Below are positions 1 through 10,860 of a stretch of 64,000 nucleotides of DNA, in pieces (the first letter of the stretch is position 1; each line of letters begins with the position of its first letter). Below the pieces are notes generated by a model, which was not told the DNA's origin, did no database searches, and worked only from the letters and a program-made list of their open reading frames with translations. A program made the translations under genes and the position numbers. The stretch is from Polytrichum commune (Eukaryota; Streptophyta; Polytrichopsida; Polytrichales; Polytrichaceae), in NCBI GenBank assembly GCA_950295325.1, contig OX485803.1:23248001-23312000 (forward strand), given 5' to 3'.

Positions 1-27
1 ATCCATGACATACTAGAGTTTTCAACA

Positions 28-463
28 TACAGTCCACCCTCTATAAATGTTACACCTATAAGTGTTAACCCTCTCTAAATGTTAAATTTCTTCTACTCCC
101 CACATATTGCACACTATAAATGTTAAACGTGTTAACTGTTAACAAAATGGTACTCCCTTCTTTGTAAATTTGCCTCTATAAATGTTAATGAATGAAATAC
201 AACCATAATATGGAATACCAAAGAACCATTGATTCATACTTCACCCGTGATTTGTAAACTTGATATTGAATAAAGTTTTGATTGGGTTTGCAATTTTATG
301 AATGGTATTCTCTCACAAGGACTCTTCATAATTTCTTATATTTATAAATGTTAAGATTTGTATATTGCTCCAAAAAGTAAATTTATAATTGTTAACTGTT
401 AACACCTCTATAAATGTTAACTTTGATCCACCGAGGGTTAACATTTATAGAGGGTAGACTGTA
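28..463. mobile_element. Tigger/pogo-like MITE
   Basis: A non-coding element of about 430 bp is bounded by near-perfect terminal inverted repeats. The left end (30-52) reads CAGTCCACCCTCTATAAATG and onward. The right end (439-461) is its reverse complement with one mismatch. A TA dinucleotide flanks both ends (28-29 and 462-463), as expected for a Tc1/mariner-pogo target duplication. The motif CCTCTATAAATGTTAA recurs several times inside the element. No transposase is present, so it is a non-autonomous derivative. The superfamily rests on the CAGT-type ends and the TA duplication. Confidence 0.75.
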
Positions 464-493
464 TATGATGTCAATAGAGAGATATAAACAATC

Positions 494-810
494 ACTAGTA
501 AGAAAAAAGTATGCCAAAAATAACTACAACCCAAATCGGCTGGGATTCATTTGACCAGCCTTATTTGCAGTCGTTAAACGATTGCAGATTTGTTTCTTTT
601 TGGTTTAGCAACTGACATTGTAGGAATTTGGGGCATGTAATATACCGTTGGAAAGGTCTTGAAAACACCTTTCCAACGGTATATTACACGCCCCAGGATA
701 AATTATAAATGCAGTCGAAGAAACAAAAAATATTAATTTGTTGTCGTTTAGCGACTGCAGATCAGGTTGGTTATTTTTGCTGCAGTGTTTTTGGCATACT
801 TTTCTACTAG
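494..810. mobile_element. Foldback (long inverted-repeat) MITE with central hairpin
   Basis: The two halves are approximate reverse complements of each other. The outer ends share CTAGTA, an A-rich run and GTATGCCAAAAA (left from 494, right ending at 810). The centre is a 28-bp stem (630-657 against 667-694, one mismatch that would be a G-U pair in RNA) around a 9-nt loop. The left arm also holds a small palindrome around the TCGTTAAACGA motif near 571. No open reading frame is present. A transcript would fold into one long imperfect hairpin. Confidence 0.7.
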
Positions 811-3800
811 TTTAATTGGATGGTTGTAACTTAAATACTATAGAGCATGGAGGTCCGACTGAACATTAGAAAAGAGAACAATAGCTCCCCTTTTAGTAAT
901 GTTATGTCAAAATCAAAGTTGTATTAAGGAATCACCTAAGTTTGTGGTCCCCAACTCATGTGCTCCTAGCAATTCCACCAACCACTTCTAATTGGTTTCA
1001 CTTCCCATGGCATGTACATAGACTAAGCTTGGACCCCTACTGTCCCAGACCATTGCACATGCATGTACAAACAAACATCTCGGGTGAACCCAACACCATA
1101 CACCCACTCACCCATGTGCTCATGCATGTGCGTACCTGCCATATGCATGTATACCCATGCCCATGTACAACCCCCCCCCCCCCTCAAAATGACATGCCAC
1201 CATGCCCCATGGAGCACTTTAAGAAGGAAAAAATGATTTTAATTTAATTTCTTTTCTTTTCATCAAGTTGTCCTATTTTGTACTCTTGGCTATACGACGT
1301 CACCACCTTAGCTCTATGCCCATCACCTCCTCCTAGTTTCTCCCAACATACCCACCTTTTGCACTTGTTGTCCCCCACCTTTCCCTTTTTTGTTTCTCCT
1401 CTTTCTTTTGTCACATGATTGATTTAAATAAAATTTTTTTGGCATGTGGCCCTTTTTTTTCTTTGGAGAACTACACTAAATAATCCTATTACTATGGGCC
1501 ACAATAACTTTCTAGAGTCCATGCTAATTTTCTTAATGAGAATTAATGTGGGTCACATAAATACTCAACCCACACTAAATTTCTAGTAAGAAATTAGCGT
1601 GGGCCATAATAGTAGTTTTCTAGAAAATTAATGTGGGTGATTATTTTATTTTGCGCTTACTTTTTTCTTATAACTAATATTCAATGTGTTGGTCAAAAGT
1701 CTTCATGAAGACTTGGGGGAAGACCCGGCATCTTGGACCCATGTTAATTGCGCCTTGACTAGAAAATTAGTGTGGCCCACATTAATTATTTCCACACTAA
1801 CTTTCCACCCGCTCTAATAGGACTATTTAGTGTAGTTGGACATTTGAACCTTATGGCGGGATATTGGTGTCCCATGATGCACCGGTTCTCACACAAAGCC
1901 CGTGTGGACGTCAAAAATGGTCGGTTGAAGGCGATCAAAGCGGCGTTGAGCTTATCTTGATGTCTTGTACACAATGTGATGTTTGATGTTGATTTTTATT
2001 TTCAATCACTGACAACCATATTCTCTCCTTTAGCTCACAACTATACTCTTCCTCGGTCTTCTTCGACGCCATTGCAAATGATGCAGGTGCCAACACCTTC
2101 CCCCCTCTCTCTACAGGAGATACCCCCTACCCTAAAAAATAATTAATGCATTTTTTGGCTCCGGTTTATGTGGGACACCAGTGTGCTGCTATAAGGTTCA
2201 TGTCTCCATCTTTCATAATCCCCCCCCCCACCACCACTACCAACGCATTCTCCATTGTATATAGATTCATGTCACAAAGTTATATGTGACACCACCCTAA
2301 TCAACTACATCGGACTTGCCAATCATGTAGGTGGGGCACTCTATTGTGGGCTACTCACATCCAATATATTGAATGTAATAATGCTTCTATCATCTTGATT
2401 CCCGTTGGGGAGAAATTATGTCTCCACTTGAAAAATCTTAGGGAAACCACATATTCAAACATGTCCACCTTATTCATTTTTATTATATGGTTCGACAAAT
2501 CCTCTAAAAACTTCTTCAATGATGTGCAAAACCCCTTCAAGATGAAAATCACGTTAAGTATTGGCCATTGGGTGAACCTTTCCCATACTCAGACAATTTG
2601 TCATGAGCTTAACCATCTTGGGTATCATAATGGATACAACTCATTCTACAAAGTATATGTTTATAATCCAAGATAGAGGGTGCTAGGTTTGGATGTGCCC
2701 CAAAAGTGAGCCCAATTTGGATTTGCAAATCATCTTGCATTGGTTTTGTGTTTTGTTTCTTGAGAGAAGTGTGTGTGGAGATTTTTTAAAAAAATGTCTT
2801 GCCTTAATCCTCTAGTTGCTAGGAAGGTTAATGCCATCACATCGGTTCTCCTTTGTGCGAGCATCTTACTCCCTAAAAGACACAGGGTTTGACTTTGTAT
2901 TAAGAATGTATTATAAAATTTGGCTTGAGGGCCTGAATTAGAGTTGGGTAATTAAATAAAGGATGTGGTTCTAAAATGATGTAGTGATGATCAATGACAA
3001 TATTGTTCGTTTGAACATGCAAATAAGATTTAAACTTCATCCTCCATGTCTATCTCTTCTATGATACTTTTATGAGGTCTCTCCATTATTTAAACCTTTG
3101 AAAGAAAACTTGGAACCAAGTCATGTTCTCTTAGTCCTTGGGGGGATTAAGTAGATATACAAGTAGATATACAAACCATGTCTACCATATACAAACCATA
3201 TACCAACAAGTTTTTGCACTCATTGTGGATGATTTCTTTTGGATCCTCTATGCAAGCACGTTGACAACATTAACTTTATTCGACTTGCAAAGTTTGTCTT
3301 CTTTTGATCAATAGTCACATTTGAGTTGGTATCTCAAACCATTTGAGAAGAATCCAAGCATTGTGCATGTTATGTTTTGAGCACAAGCCCCTCTGACTCC
3401 TAGAGCCAACTTAACATGTTAGGTTTGCCAAACGATGTTATGGGTGACATGGCCCTCATAACATTTTCATCAACATAGCCCCTCGTTGTGACCTTTTTCC
3501 ATTTCAATATAGATTTAGTTTGCCACTCATCACATTGTACGATGATGAAGAATGTTATGCTTGTCTTTATGGCGCCTTTGGATTTCATGGAATAGTTTTT
3601 GGCCTTGGGTGGCAACACCATCTACACCTTTGAAACAAACATAGTGGTCTTGCGATCTTCTTTTCGTTGTTACTTGGGCTATTCCATATTCTTCGGATGG
3701 TATTCTTTAAAAGATTGTGTAATGGATATAAAACATTTTTGCGCTATGCATTTAATTTTAATTTTGTGTACATTGATAAGATGAAAAATCCAAGGACATA

Positions 3801-4014
3801 GACAAAGACTCCTACATTAGAAAAATCTTATTATACAACTTTAGATTTTTTAAGTTTATGTTATGAATTTGATTGTTTGCCTCAAGAATTATACCATTAG
3901 ATTCATTATTCCTTTATTTTTACCAACATGTAAACAATATCATGTTCATAATGATTTGCATAACATGATAAGGTGATGTACAACTTAATAGTTTTGTGTT
4001 ATAATCTTAGGTCT
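811..4014. other. Gene-free repeat-rich stretch
   Basis: No convincing gene is seen. From about 1490 to 1790 the motif AATTAGTGTGGGCC and its complement recur near TTTCTAG palindromes. The same motif occurs near 40500 and 42770, so this is probably an eroded transposon family. Poly-C runs occur near 1170 and 2220. Short open frames here (for example 942-1247 and 2344-2676) show no domain, splice context or recognisable composition. Confidence 0.5.
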
Positions 4015-4440
4015 TGCCACCCCGGGGTGGTTGGTCTTCCAAGGATGCAGGGCTTGGCCGATAACTCAATTGTGAGTGCAGGAACCCCGATGCCGGATGA
4101 GATTATTGCCGTGGTCAGGGCCAAGGGAATGGAGTCATTCGGACAAGGTGGGCAACAATCACCCGGGAATTACTCAGTAGCAGCCGGTTCCAAGACCATT
4201 GTGCCCCAATCCATGGTGATGAATTTGGAGGTAAAATGCTTTGACTTCATGCCACCTGAGGTGAACATCCCAAAGGCAGCAGGAGGAGGAAAGGATGAGA
4301 ATGCCAAAGTGGTATACACTGGGAGCACAAGGGCCTCCACAAAACGACGTGTGAAAGGACTCTATCGCTTCAACACCAAGGGCAACTCACTTGAGAATCT
4401 CTTCAACCAAATTGGCACTTACGTGTTTCACTTCTCTGTG
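4015..4440 (+). CDS. Isolated internal exon, uncharacterised; possibly GMI1/SMCHD1-like
   Basis: A single 142-codon exon stands alone in repeat DNA. It follows a TTAG acceptor at 4011-4014 and ends at GTG|GTACGC (donor from 4441), with no stop codon between. The GC content is clearly higher than that of its flanks. The protein includes HPGVVGLPRMQGLADNSI, then a basic segment STKRRVKGLYRF, and ends in NQIGTYVFHFSV. A GTY-x-F-x-F-S ending resembles the beta-sandwich modules of plant hinge-domain proteins such as GMI1/SMCHD1-like, but I cannot confirm this. No exon that would join it was found within several kb on either side. It is therefore either a captured gene fragment, the remains of a pseudogene, or one exon of a gene with very long introns. 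Confidence 0.4.
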
Positions 4441-4801
4441 GTACGCCTTGCCTTGCTCTACATTACATGGTAATTATATAATGATTATTGACACGTCTCA
4501 AGAGAGAATAATCACTATGGTTGTCTGATAGGGGGGGGGGACAAGAGTGATTAGAGACTTATCGGTACTTATTTAGTGATGCGCCCCCTCTGAATCTTGT
4601 CATTATAGGAATGTCTTCTAGCCCTCATTTTTCTTGGGATATGTAAATGAGAGCCACTTAATTTATAATGTGCAAGCTCCATCTCAATGAACTGGGTGTG
4701 CATACTATCTATAATTAATCTCATTGTTGTTAGACTTAGATTTCATTATGCCTTTAGAAAGAGACATGAGGCACATAGGGAGCTACAAAGAGAAGAGGGT
4801 G

Positions 4802-4849
<48 letters not shown>

Positions 4850-6347
4850 TTGCTTGCTTCCTTCCTCTCCAATGCTCAAGTTTGAAAGGTTCACATGCAA
4901 CGTAAAGCCCTGCTACATATTCCCCTTTGTGGAGGAGTAAATACCCTACGTGATGCAATTGCTTGCCGTGAGTTTTGGTGGAACTTACACATAACTCCAT
5001 TGAGCTTATTCATTGCCTCTGAATCCAATGGTCAATTTGTTGGAGGAATTCATGCTTAATAAGACCCTCAACCCACTATCTTTCGCAAATATGGGTCAAC
5101 CCTTGGGCACGCCCTTATTCATGAAAGCCCCCCATCCCTAGGGCTTATCTATTTCATTCTCACTCACACTCTCAAAGCTATTGTATTCGCTACAATACGA
5201 TCCTTAAAAATTGGCATTGGAGGTTCCGTGCCCTCAAAAGACCACCTACTATTATAAGCCATCTCTCGAATAATGTTAATTTGCAAAAATTATCACTCTA
5301 CATACTTCGATAAAATTCAAATAATGAACACACAAGTTACATGTGATGTTGATTAAAATTGTGGATTCACAACATGATGATACCAAACGCATCAAAGGCA
5401 ATGCGGTGAAGGATTGCAACATTTGGGGATCATTCGTCTCTAGGATTTGGTACCTTTGAGAGTGCATTAGTAATAGAGAGCGAGGTTGCTTGCATGTGAT
5501 TTATAGGTGGGATCAAAATACGGAAATGTGCCGCCTGCCGTTGTTCGTGTGAATGTAGCAGGAGACAAACCTTACTATCCTCGTAGGAACTCACCTCAAT
5601 ATCAAAGGAGAAGTACCAGAGCACTTGCGAGGCCAAAGGAAAGCTCGGCGAGGCGCGAGTGAGTCATTTGTTGTTGATGTTTCGTTCAACCTGCACATTT
5701 TTAATGGAATTGAGGTGGTTTTAGTCTAATGTGGTGATTGCAATTGATCATCGTAAGGCGACGTGGTTATTTCAATCGATTGTTGTGAAGCCACATGGTT
5801 ATTCTTTGTTAGTTTCACCTCATGCCAGGTCCACCACATTAGAGGAAGAACTCGACGATGAGGACCTTGCAATGATGCCCAAGAAAGATATTACCCTCGT
5901 CCACATCGCGACTCTTGATGAACTTGTCTCCGTGAGTCTTTCTACTACTACTACTCATGAGGAAAGCATACTCAAAAATCAACATATCACCCACAACCAA
6001 CACTTTGTATGACAATTCAAAATGCTTGAAGCCCCATATGTACAATTGCGGTACATAGTTCTGATTTTGGGTACGTTTGCATATACGTACCTTACATGCC
6101 ATTCTTTTGGCTCATTCCACAAGTTTTGTCAACTTTACCACATCTGTCTTTTAGGTGGTAAAATTGTCCAAAGTTCCATGTGATGTATCAAGAGTCTCCG
6201 AAAATTGATGTAGTTTCAAATTAACAAAAGCGCTCTAAACACTTGCTCGTATGAAGACAAAGAATCATTTGAGGAAATGAATATGTTGGTCAAAGCACAA
6301 AGATGAAGAGGTTGTTCTTAACAGTACTTTCAGGGTGAGTCTTGCAG
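4441..6347. other. Gene-free stretch with unrecognised ORF remnants
   Basis: The only clear structures are a poly-G run near 4530 and the CT microsatellite at 4805-4845. A weak open stretch near 4900-5240 and another at 5731-6012 show no domain I recognise. The missing first exon of the membrane-protein gene at 6348 should lie here but could not be identified with confidence. Confidence 0.4.
4805..4845. repeat. (TC)n microsatellite
   Basis: About 20 uninterrupted TC dinucleotides run into a short TTGC/TTCC tetranucleotide tail. Apparent open frames across it on both strands are Ser-Leu or Arg-Glu translations of the repeat. Confidence 0.9.
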
Positions 6348-7017
6348 GTGAATTCATTCTTTGCCGTTGCTGTCTTTCTGGGCCTCGCATTCAGTCCACC
6401 TATTCCACTGTTGCAAGTGGTCACGTCGCTCGCACCACAAAGAGCAGATTGTTTTGTGAATGTGGATGTGTACAGGGGAGTCATATTGTACGAGGTCCTT
6501 TCGTTTGGCTGTTTCCTCTTCTCCACACTCCTGGCACATGGCTTCAAACTCTTCATTGTCCTAGGTATGTTCACTTCTGGACTCTTTTGTTTGCTTATAT
6601 GGACTAGTACCTATAGCTCTATTGCTGATGGCCGTTTGATGGTATCTTTGTTTCATCCAATAATAATCATGTGAAGAGGATGTATGTTGATGCGATGTGT
6701 TCTTTTGGTACCCAAAATTAAAGGCAATGCTTGAGATTGTCTGTACAGGAAACGGGAGGGACATGCTAAATTCAAAATCTGTGGCAATGAACCGCAAGTT
6801 TTTGCGCTTTGGAATTCTGACAACTGGGTTATCATCGGTTTTAGGTTGTCTGTTTATGGTGGTTTCCATGATAGACTTGATTGAGGTTAGACTCGGTAGT
6901 CTCACTTGTGGTAATCCCTGGGCACTCGCCACAACGATACCTCTTGTTGCATTGAGCGTATCAGGATTTGCGATATTCATCAGTGCCGTGTTTTATGAGT
7001 CTATCTTTGACCAATGA
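6348..7017 (+). CDS. Small plant four-TM membrane protein (3' exons)
   Basis: Two exons are visible: 6348-6564 after a CTTGCAG acceptor, and 6749-7017 ending in TGA. The donor at 6565 (GTATGT) and acceptor CTGTACAG join in phase 1, giving Gly across the junction. The visible 161 residues have four hydrophobic segments: NSFFAVAVFLGLAF, VILYEVLSFGCFLFSTLLAH, a segment beginning FLRFGILTTGLSSVLGCLF, and the C-terminal TIPLVALSVSGFAIFISAV. The pattern YEVLSFG-FLFS-LLAHG-K, then NRKFLRFG and IEVRLGSL-CG, matches a land-plant family of unknown function annotated only as transmembrane proteins (recalled from family knowledge). The first exon, with the start codon and about the first 10-50 residues, was not found, so the gene is 5'-incomplete here. 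It converges on the QRT3-like gene, with about 790 bp between their stop codons. Confidence 0.65.
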
Positions 7018-7807
7018 CAACCTTCTCTTGAGCCATGGCAATAGGGCAAGAGTCTCTTCTCGTGTATTCCTGATTGGAGGTTCACAACCTTGCTTGCAAG
7101 ATCTCCTCTTTACAACTTTGGGTTTAAGGTTCAGGTTTCATGGTTAAGTGCTGCTTTTTTCTTAAATTCTCAAAAAGTTGACTTGGAGTGGATCAGTGTG
7201 TCATTCCTAAGATAATGCATCTACACATATAGTCTTCCTCTAGGAGGAAGCCCCATTGATATAATTGAAGCCTCAGATTTCCCGACAAGTTACAATATCC
7301 TGCAAGTACCAAGCAATGAAGAAATTGAGGCATAATCAAGCAGCATACCTACTCAATCAAATACTGCAGAAACGAATATTCTCTGACTAACAACTGCTGT
7401 AAACTGTCGATCGTATTACTCATTGACATAAACCTACTTTTTTAAAGCAGAAAGCCCCCAATGGCTCCTGGTAGCTCTTCAGAGATTCAAAACAGAATTT
7501 GACTTGCACAGTGAGAGAATTTCCCAAACATGACAAAAATCTGACACTACATACCCGGCCTTCTAAAACTTCCAGCACAAATATGTATATGAATGCAGTA
7601 TGTTCAGTTACACGTCCCATGCCTGAAATAAGATCTAGATTGCATTCAAAGAAGATACTTTCATTAAAAGGATGTACATGAGAATTTTAACTTCTGCAAG
7701 ACATAATGACAGGCCAGCAAGAGATAGCTGCAAGGATAACCATCACAATCATGTGCTGGGAAAACTGCATTGTCTATAGAAATCTTAGGATTGTAAGGGA
7801 AACTGGA

Positions 7808-10800
7808 TTACAGAAACACGGCACCAGAGCCAATTGGCCCAGTACTCATAGGCCCGACGGTTTTGAGTGCAAGTGAGTCACTACTTTGGTCGACTAAAAC
7901 GGATACAGTGCCAGAAACACGTGTATCGCTGTCCACGACTACAATGTTGTCTTTCACACTTCGTAAGACGTGTCGAGGAAAGTCCTTCCCGGAGATGAAG
8001 AGGGAATACTGAGCATTTTGGATGAAGTTGCGAAACAAGAGTCTCTCATTCAGATCAAGCCTCCAAGACCATGAGTACGAGCTCGAAAGGGTGGCCCGGG
8101 CAACAGTCGCCTTCAGGTCCATTCCGTACGCAGTGTTCTGATCAACTATTGTATTGTACACAGCCGTGAATCGCCCCTTCGTCTCATCAAGTGCAACAAT
8201 CGGAACTTTAAGTGACGTTCCTGCAAACATGTTGGACATGATTGTCAAATATGAGATCGCGTGGCTTGTCTTTGTTGACCGTAACAAAATGTTGGCGTTT
8301 CCAGTAAAGAAGTTGTCAGAAATCTCGAGTTGCAAAGGGTCCTCTGCAATAATTCCAGTCGAGGCCAAGTAGCACCCAATGATACGAGTTTGTGTGAGAC
8401 CGGGTAACCCAAGGTAAATACCAACGCCACCCAAATTGGAGGCTTTGTTGTATGCGCGCACTCCCGTGATGTAGTTTGCCTGTCCACCAACTGAAATTCC
8501 ATAAGCTGCAGAAAAGATCACGACATCAGAAACGATGTTATCGTTACCAAGGAGGTTAATACCGATCCCTGAAAAGTCCGACTCTCGTGAATCCCCACCC
8601 GACGTGATGAACTGCCCGAAGAAAGAATCACGAATTATTGTCTCATGACCACCTTCCACGAGGATCCCGTCCGTCTCAAAGTGGGTAGAGTAGACATTCT
8701 CCACGGTCACTCGAATGGAATCCACTATAAGGATTCCTCCACCTCGGAAATTTGCATCCAGCAGCACATCCCGGATGGCAATATCTTCATATGCCAAGTA
8801 CTCTTTGGAAAGAGGTAAACGACAATGCTTTCGTTCTCGCAGTGAGCCTTTTGTCTGATTTGCTCTCAAACTCTGAGAGTACGAGGACCAGAGTTCAATT
8901 AGATAACCATCCTGTGGAAAATATGATGTCGCCCTGAGTGTGCCACCATGTATCTGTGCAATCACGACCACATCAATGTCATGTCAGCGCCAAAAGGCCT
9001 TTTGAGCAGGTCCTAGCTGCACATTTAACACACTTATGAGCATGAAACAATAATACTGGAACTTTCAAGACCTTCGATTATTCTCTTAAATTATGAAAAC
9101 ATGACCTTAATTACAGGTTGATAAGCACCTACATTCCTAGGACAAGATCAAAGACCTGGTAGAAACATACAACCCACAAATACTTCTTGACTGCATTATA
9201 AGAGAAACTTTAACAACTTAAAGGATAAGCAGGTCATGTAACTCTATATGTTCTGTCTTGCTGCTTACTCTCTTGGAAGTTCTTTCCAAAATGGACATTG
9301 GCTGATGGGAAAAAACAGTAGCGAAATTGTGCAAATACGATATGAATGACACAAGTAGGACATACTCCTGAGTAGTATAAGGTGACCACTGCCATTTATG
9401 AGAGTCCAGGGTTTATCAAAACGGGCTGAATTGCCACATCATGTGACTGTCACCATTTTTTTTATTTTTTTCTGGTCATTTACTAATAACCTCCCAACAA
9501 AAGCTGAATGACGTACCACAAGATTGCCTCCACCTTGGCTGGGAAATTGGAGCGGGTAGCTTATGAGATACTCTCCCCCTTCCAAGTGGATTTCCACACC
9601 CCCAAGATCTGAGATACCAGGAAGAAGCTCATGTTTGGTTGCTACTTCAAATGCCTTGTTGATAGCTGTCTGCAGTGCCTTGGTGCTATCGTAATGACCG
9701 GTGGGATCTGCATTGTAGTCTGTCACATAGAATACTCGTGAGTATGCACTGCCTGCCTGCAGTAGAACAACAGAATGATGTCATTCAACACGAATACATA
9801 AATGGAAAACATGGAAGCTCCTGGTACTAATATGCCTGCCAAAAACCTAAATACTCTGCCACCTGCTTGATTGCGAAAACATGATAGATCCATAACCTAT
9901 CAGACATGTAGAATGCAGTAATACATAGAATGTTTAGCAAAGAAAGAGTAGCTTAAACCCAAGGCCTTCACCTGGATCCCATGGGAACTCCAAGGTTAAG
10001 CCGCATAAGGCCAGAATAGTGATTTGATGTGTGACCTTCCTAGCAATTGATTTCAGGTGCACCCTACCGTTGTGATCCACCTGATCATAGTGAGAGTAAT
10101 TGGGTGAACCAAAATATTTTTAACCAACCTTGTGGGGAGACTAGGTGTGGACTGGCTTGTCAAGGTGTTCACCTTTGAAAGGAGGCAATGTTCTTCAAGG
10201 TCCCTCTGATTCTCATGATGTTTGTGTTTAACAAAGATATGGTGGCTTAAACCATATGTCTTACCCAAATCCCATGAGAACTCCAAGGTTAACTTGCCTA
10301 AGGCCAAAAGTGATCCAATGAACAGTCGACCCCAATCATAGTGGGAGTATCTGGGTGAACTGGATATGTTTAACCAATCCTGTGGGGCGATTAGGTACAG
10401 GCTGGCTTGTCCACGCCTGTTCGAGGTGTTCACCTTCGAAAGGAGGCAGTAATATTCAAAGTCCCCCTAATTCTGGTGATATCTGTTTCAAAATCACATA
10501 CAGACTTATACTAAGTTGAAGATGAAGCAACGCCAGATGAAGCAACGCTACATTGGTGGCAACACTAGAATCCTCTCTCTCTCTCTCTCTCAGAAGGCAG
10601 ACCTTTGTTCGCAGACGGCCCTCTTGAGCAGCCCGAGCTTGCGTCTGCTCCCATAAAGAGCTTCGAATAGTATATGCTTTCTCTCTACTGGGATGAAGAT
10701 GTCTGTCTCTACTGGGATGAGATAATAGTTGCGGCCCCTTCCATCCACTTGCAGCATCTTTTGCTTTCAAAGCATCCGGGAACGAGTAAACGTGCACTGG

Positions 10801-10860
10801 CGCAATCAAGAAGAAAAGGCACAAACAGGGCACCACTTCCCACACAGATACACCTTTCAT
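7808..10860 (-). CDS. QRT3-like: QUARTET3-like pectin lyase-fold protein (polygalacturonase family)
   Basis: The gene has three exons on the minus strand: 10860-10603, 9756-9517 and 8953-7808 (about 547 aa). The ATG at 10860 opens a hydrophobic signal peptide (core CLCLFFLIAPVHVY) of about 26 residues. Exon 2 starts at SRVFYVTDYNADPTG and holds the GGVEIHLEGG and GGGNL motifs. Exon 3 carries the right-handed beta-helix, with FRGGGILIVDS, EGGHETIIRDSFFGQ, GIGINLLGNDN and VVIFSAAYGISVGG. These match Arabidopsis QRT3, a divergent GH28 protein that degrades pollen mother-cell wall pectin to release microspores. All junctions are phase 0, and the 9516 and 8954 borders are canonical. The exon 1 donor (AAG|GTCTGC at 10602) is the weakest choice. 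Intron 1 carries a duplicated dispersed repeat. A secreted cell-wall role is inferred. The exact substrate is unknown, because QRT3-like genes form a family. Confidence 0.85.
9957..10595 (-). repeat. Dispersed intronic repeat, two tandem copies plus (CT)n
   Basis: Two diverged copies (about 9957-10235 and 10243-10500) share blocks such as CCATGGGAACTCCAAGGTTAA, GGTGAACC, TTAACCAA-CTTGTGGGG and GGTGTTCACCTTTGAAAGGAGG. The second copy continues through two AGATGAAGCAACG units into a (CT)n tract at 10572-10591, just inside the 5' splice site of the QRT3-like intron 1. A homologous copy lies at about 34495-34805. No protein-coding capacity or tRNA-type promoter box is obvious, so the class is unknown. 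Confidence 0.7.

Noticed and set aside
942-1247. 101-codon frame rich in His, Pro and Cys, with an opposing frame
   Set aside because: The composition follows a repetitive CATGCATG/CCCAC-rich stretch, the start is not ATG, and there is no splice or family support.
4687-5000. Open frames with Ser-Leu or Arg-Glu runs
   Set aside because: These are direct translations of the (TC)n microsatellite.
6302-6347. ATG at 6303 as the start of the membrane-protein gene
   Set aside because: The short frame hits a stop within a dozen codons, and joining it to the exon at 6348 would need an intron far too short.
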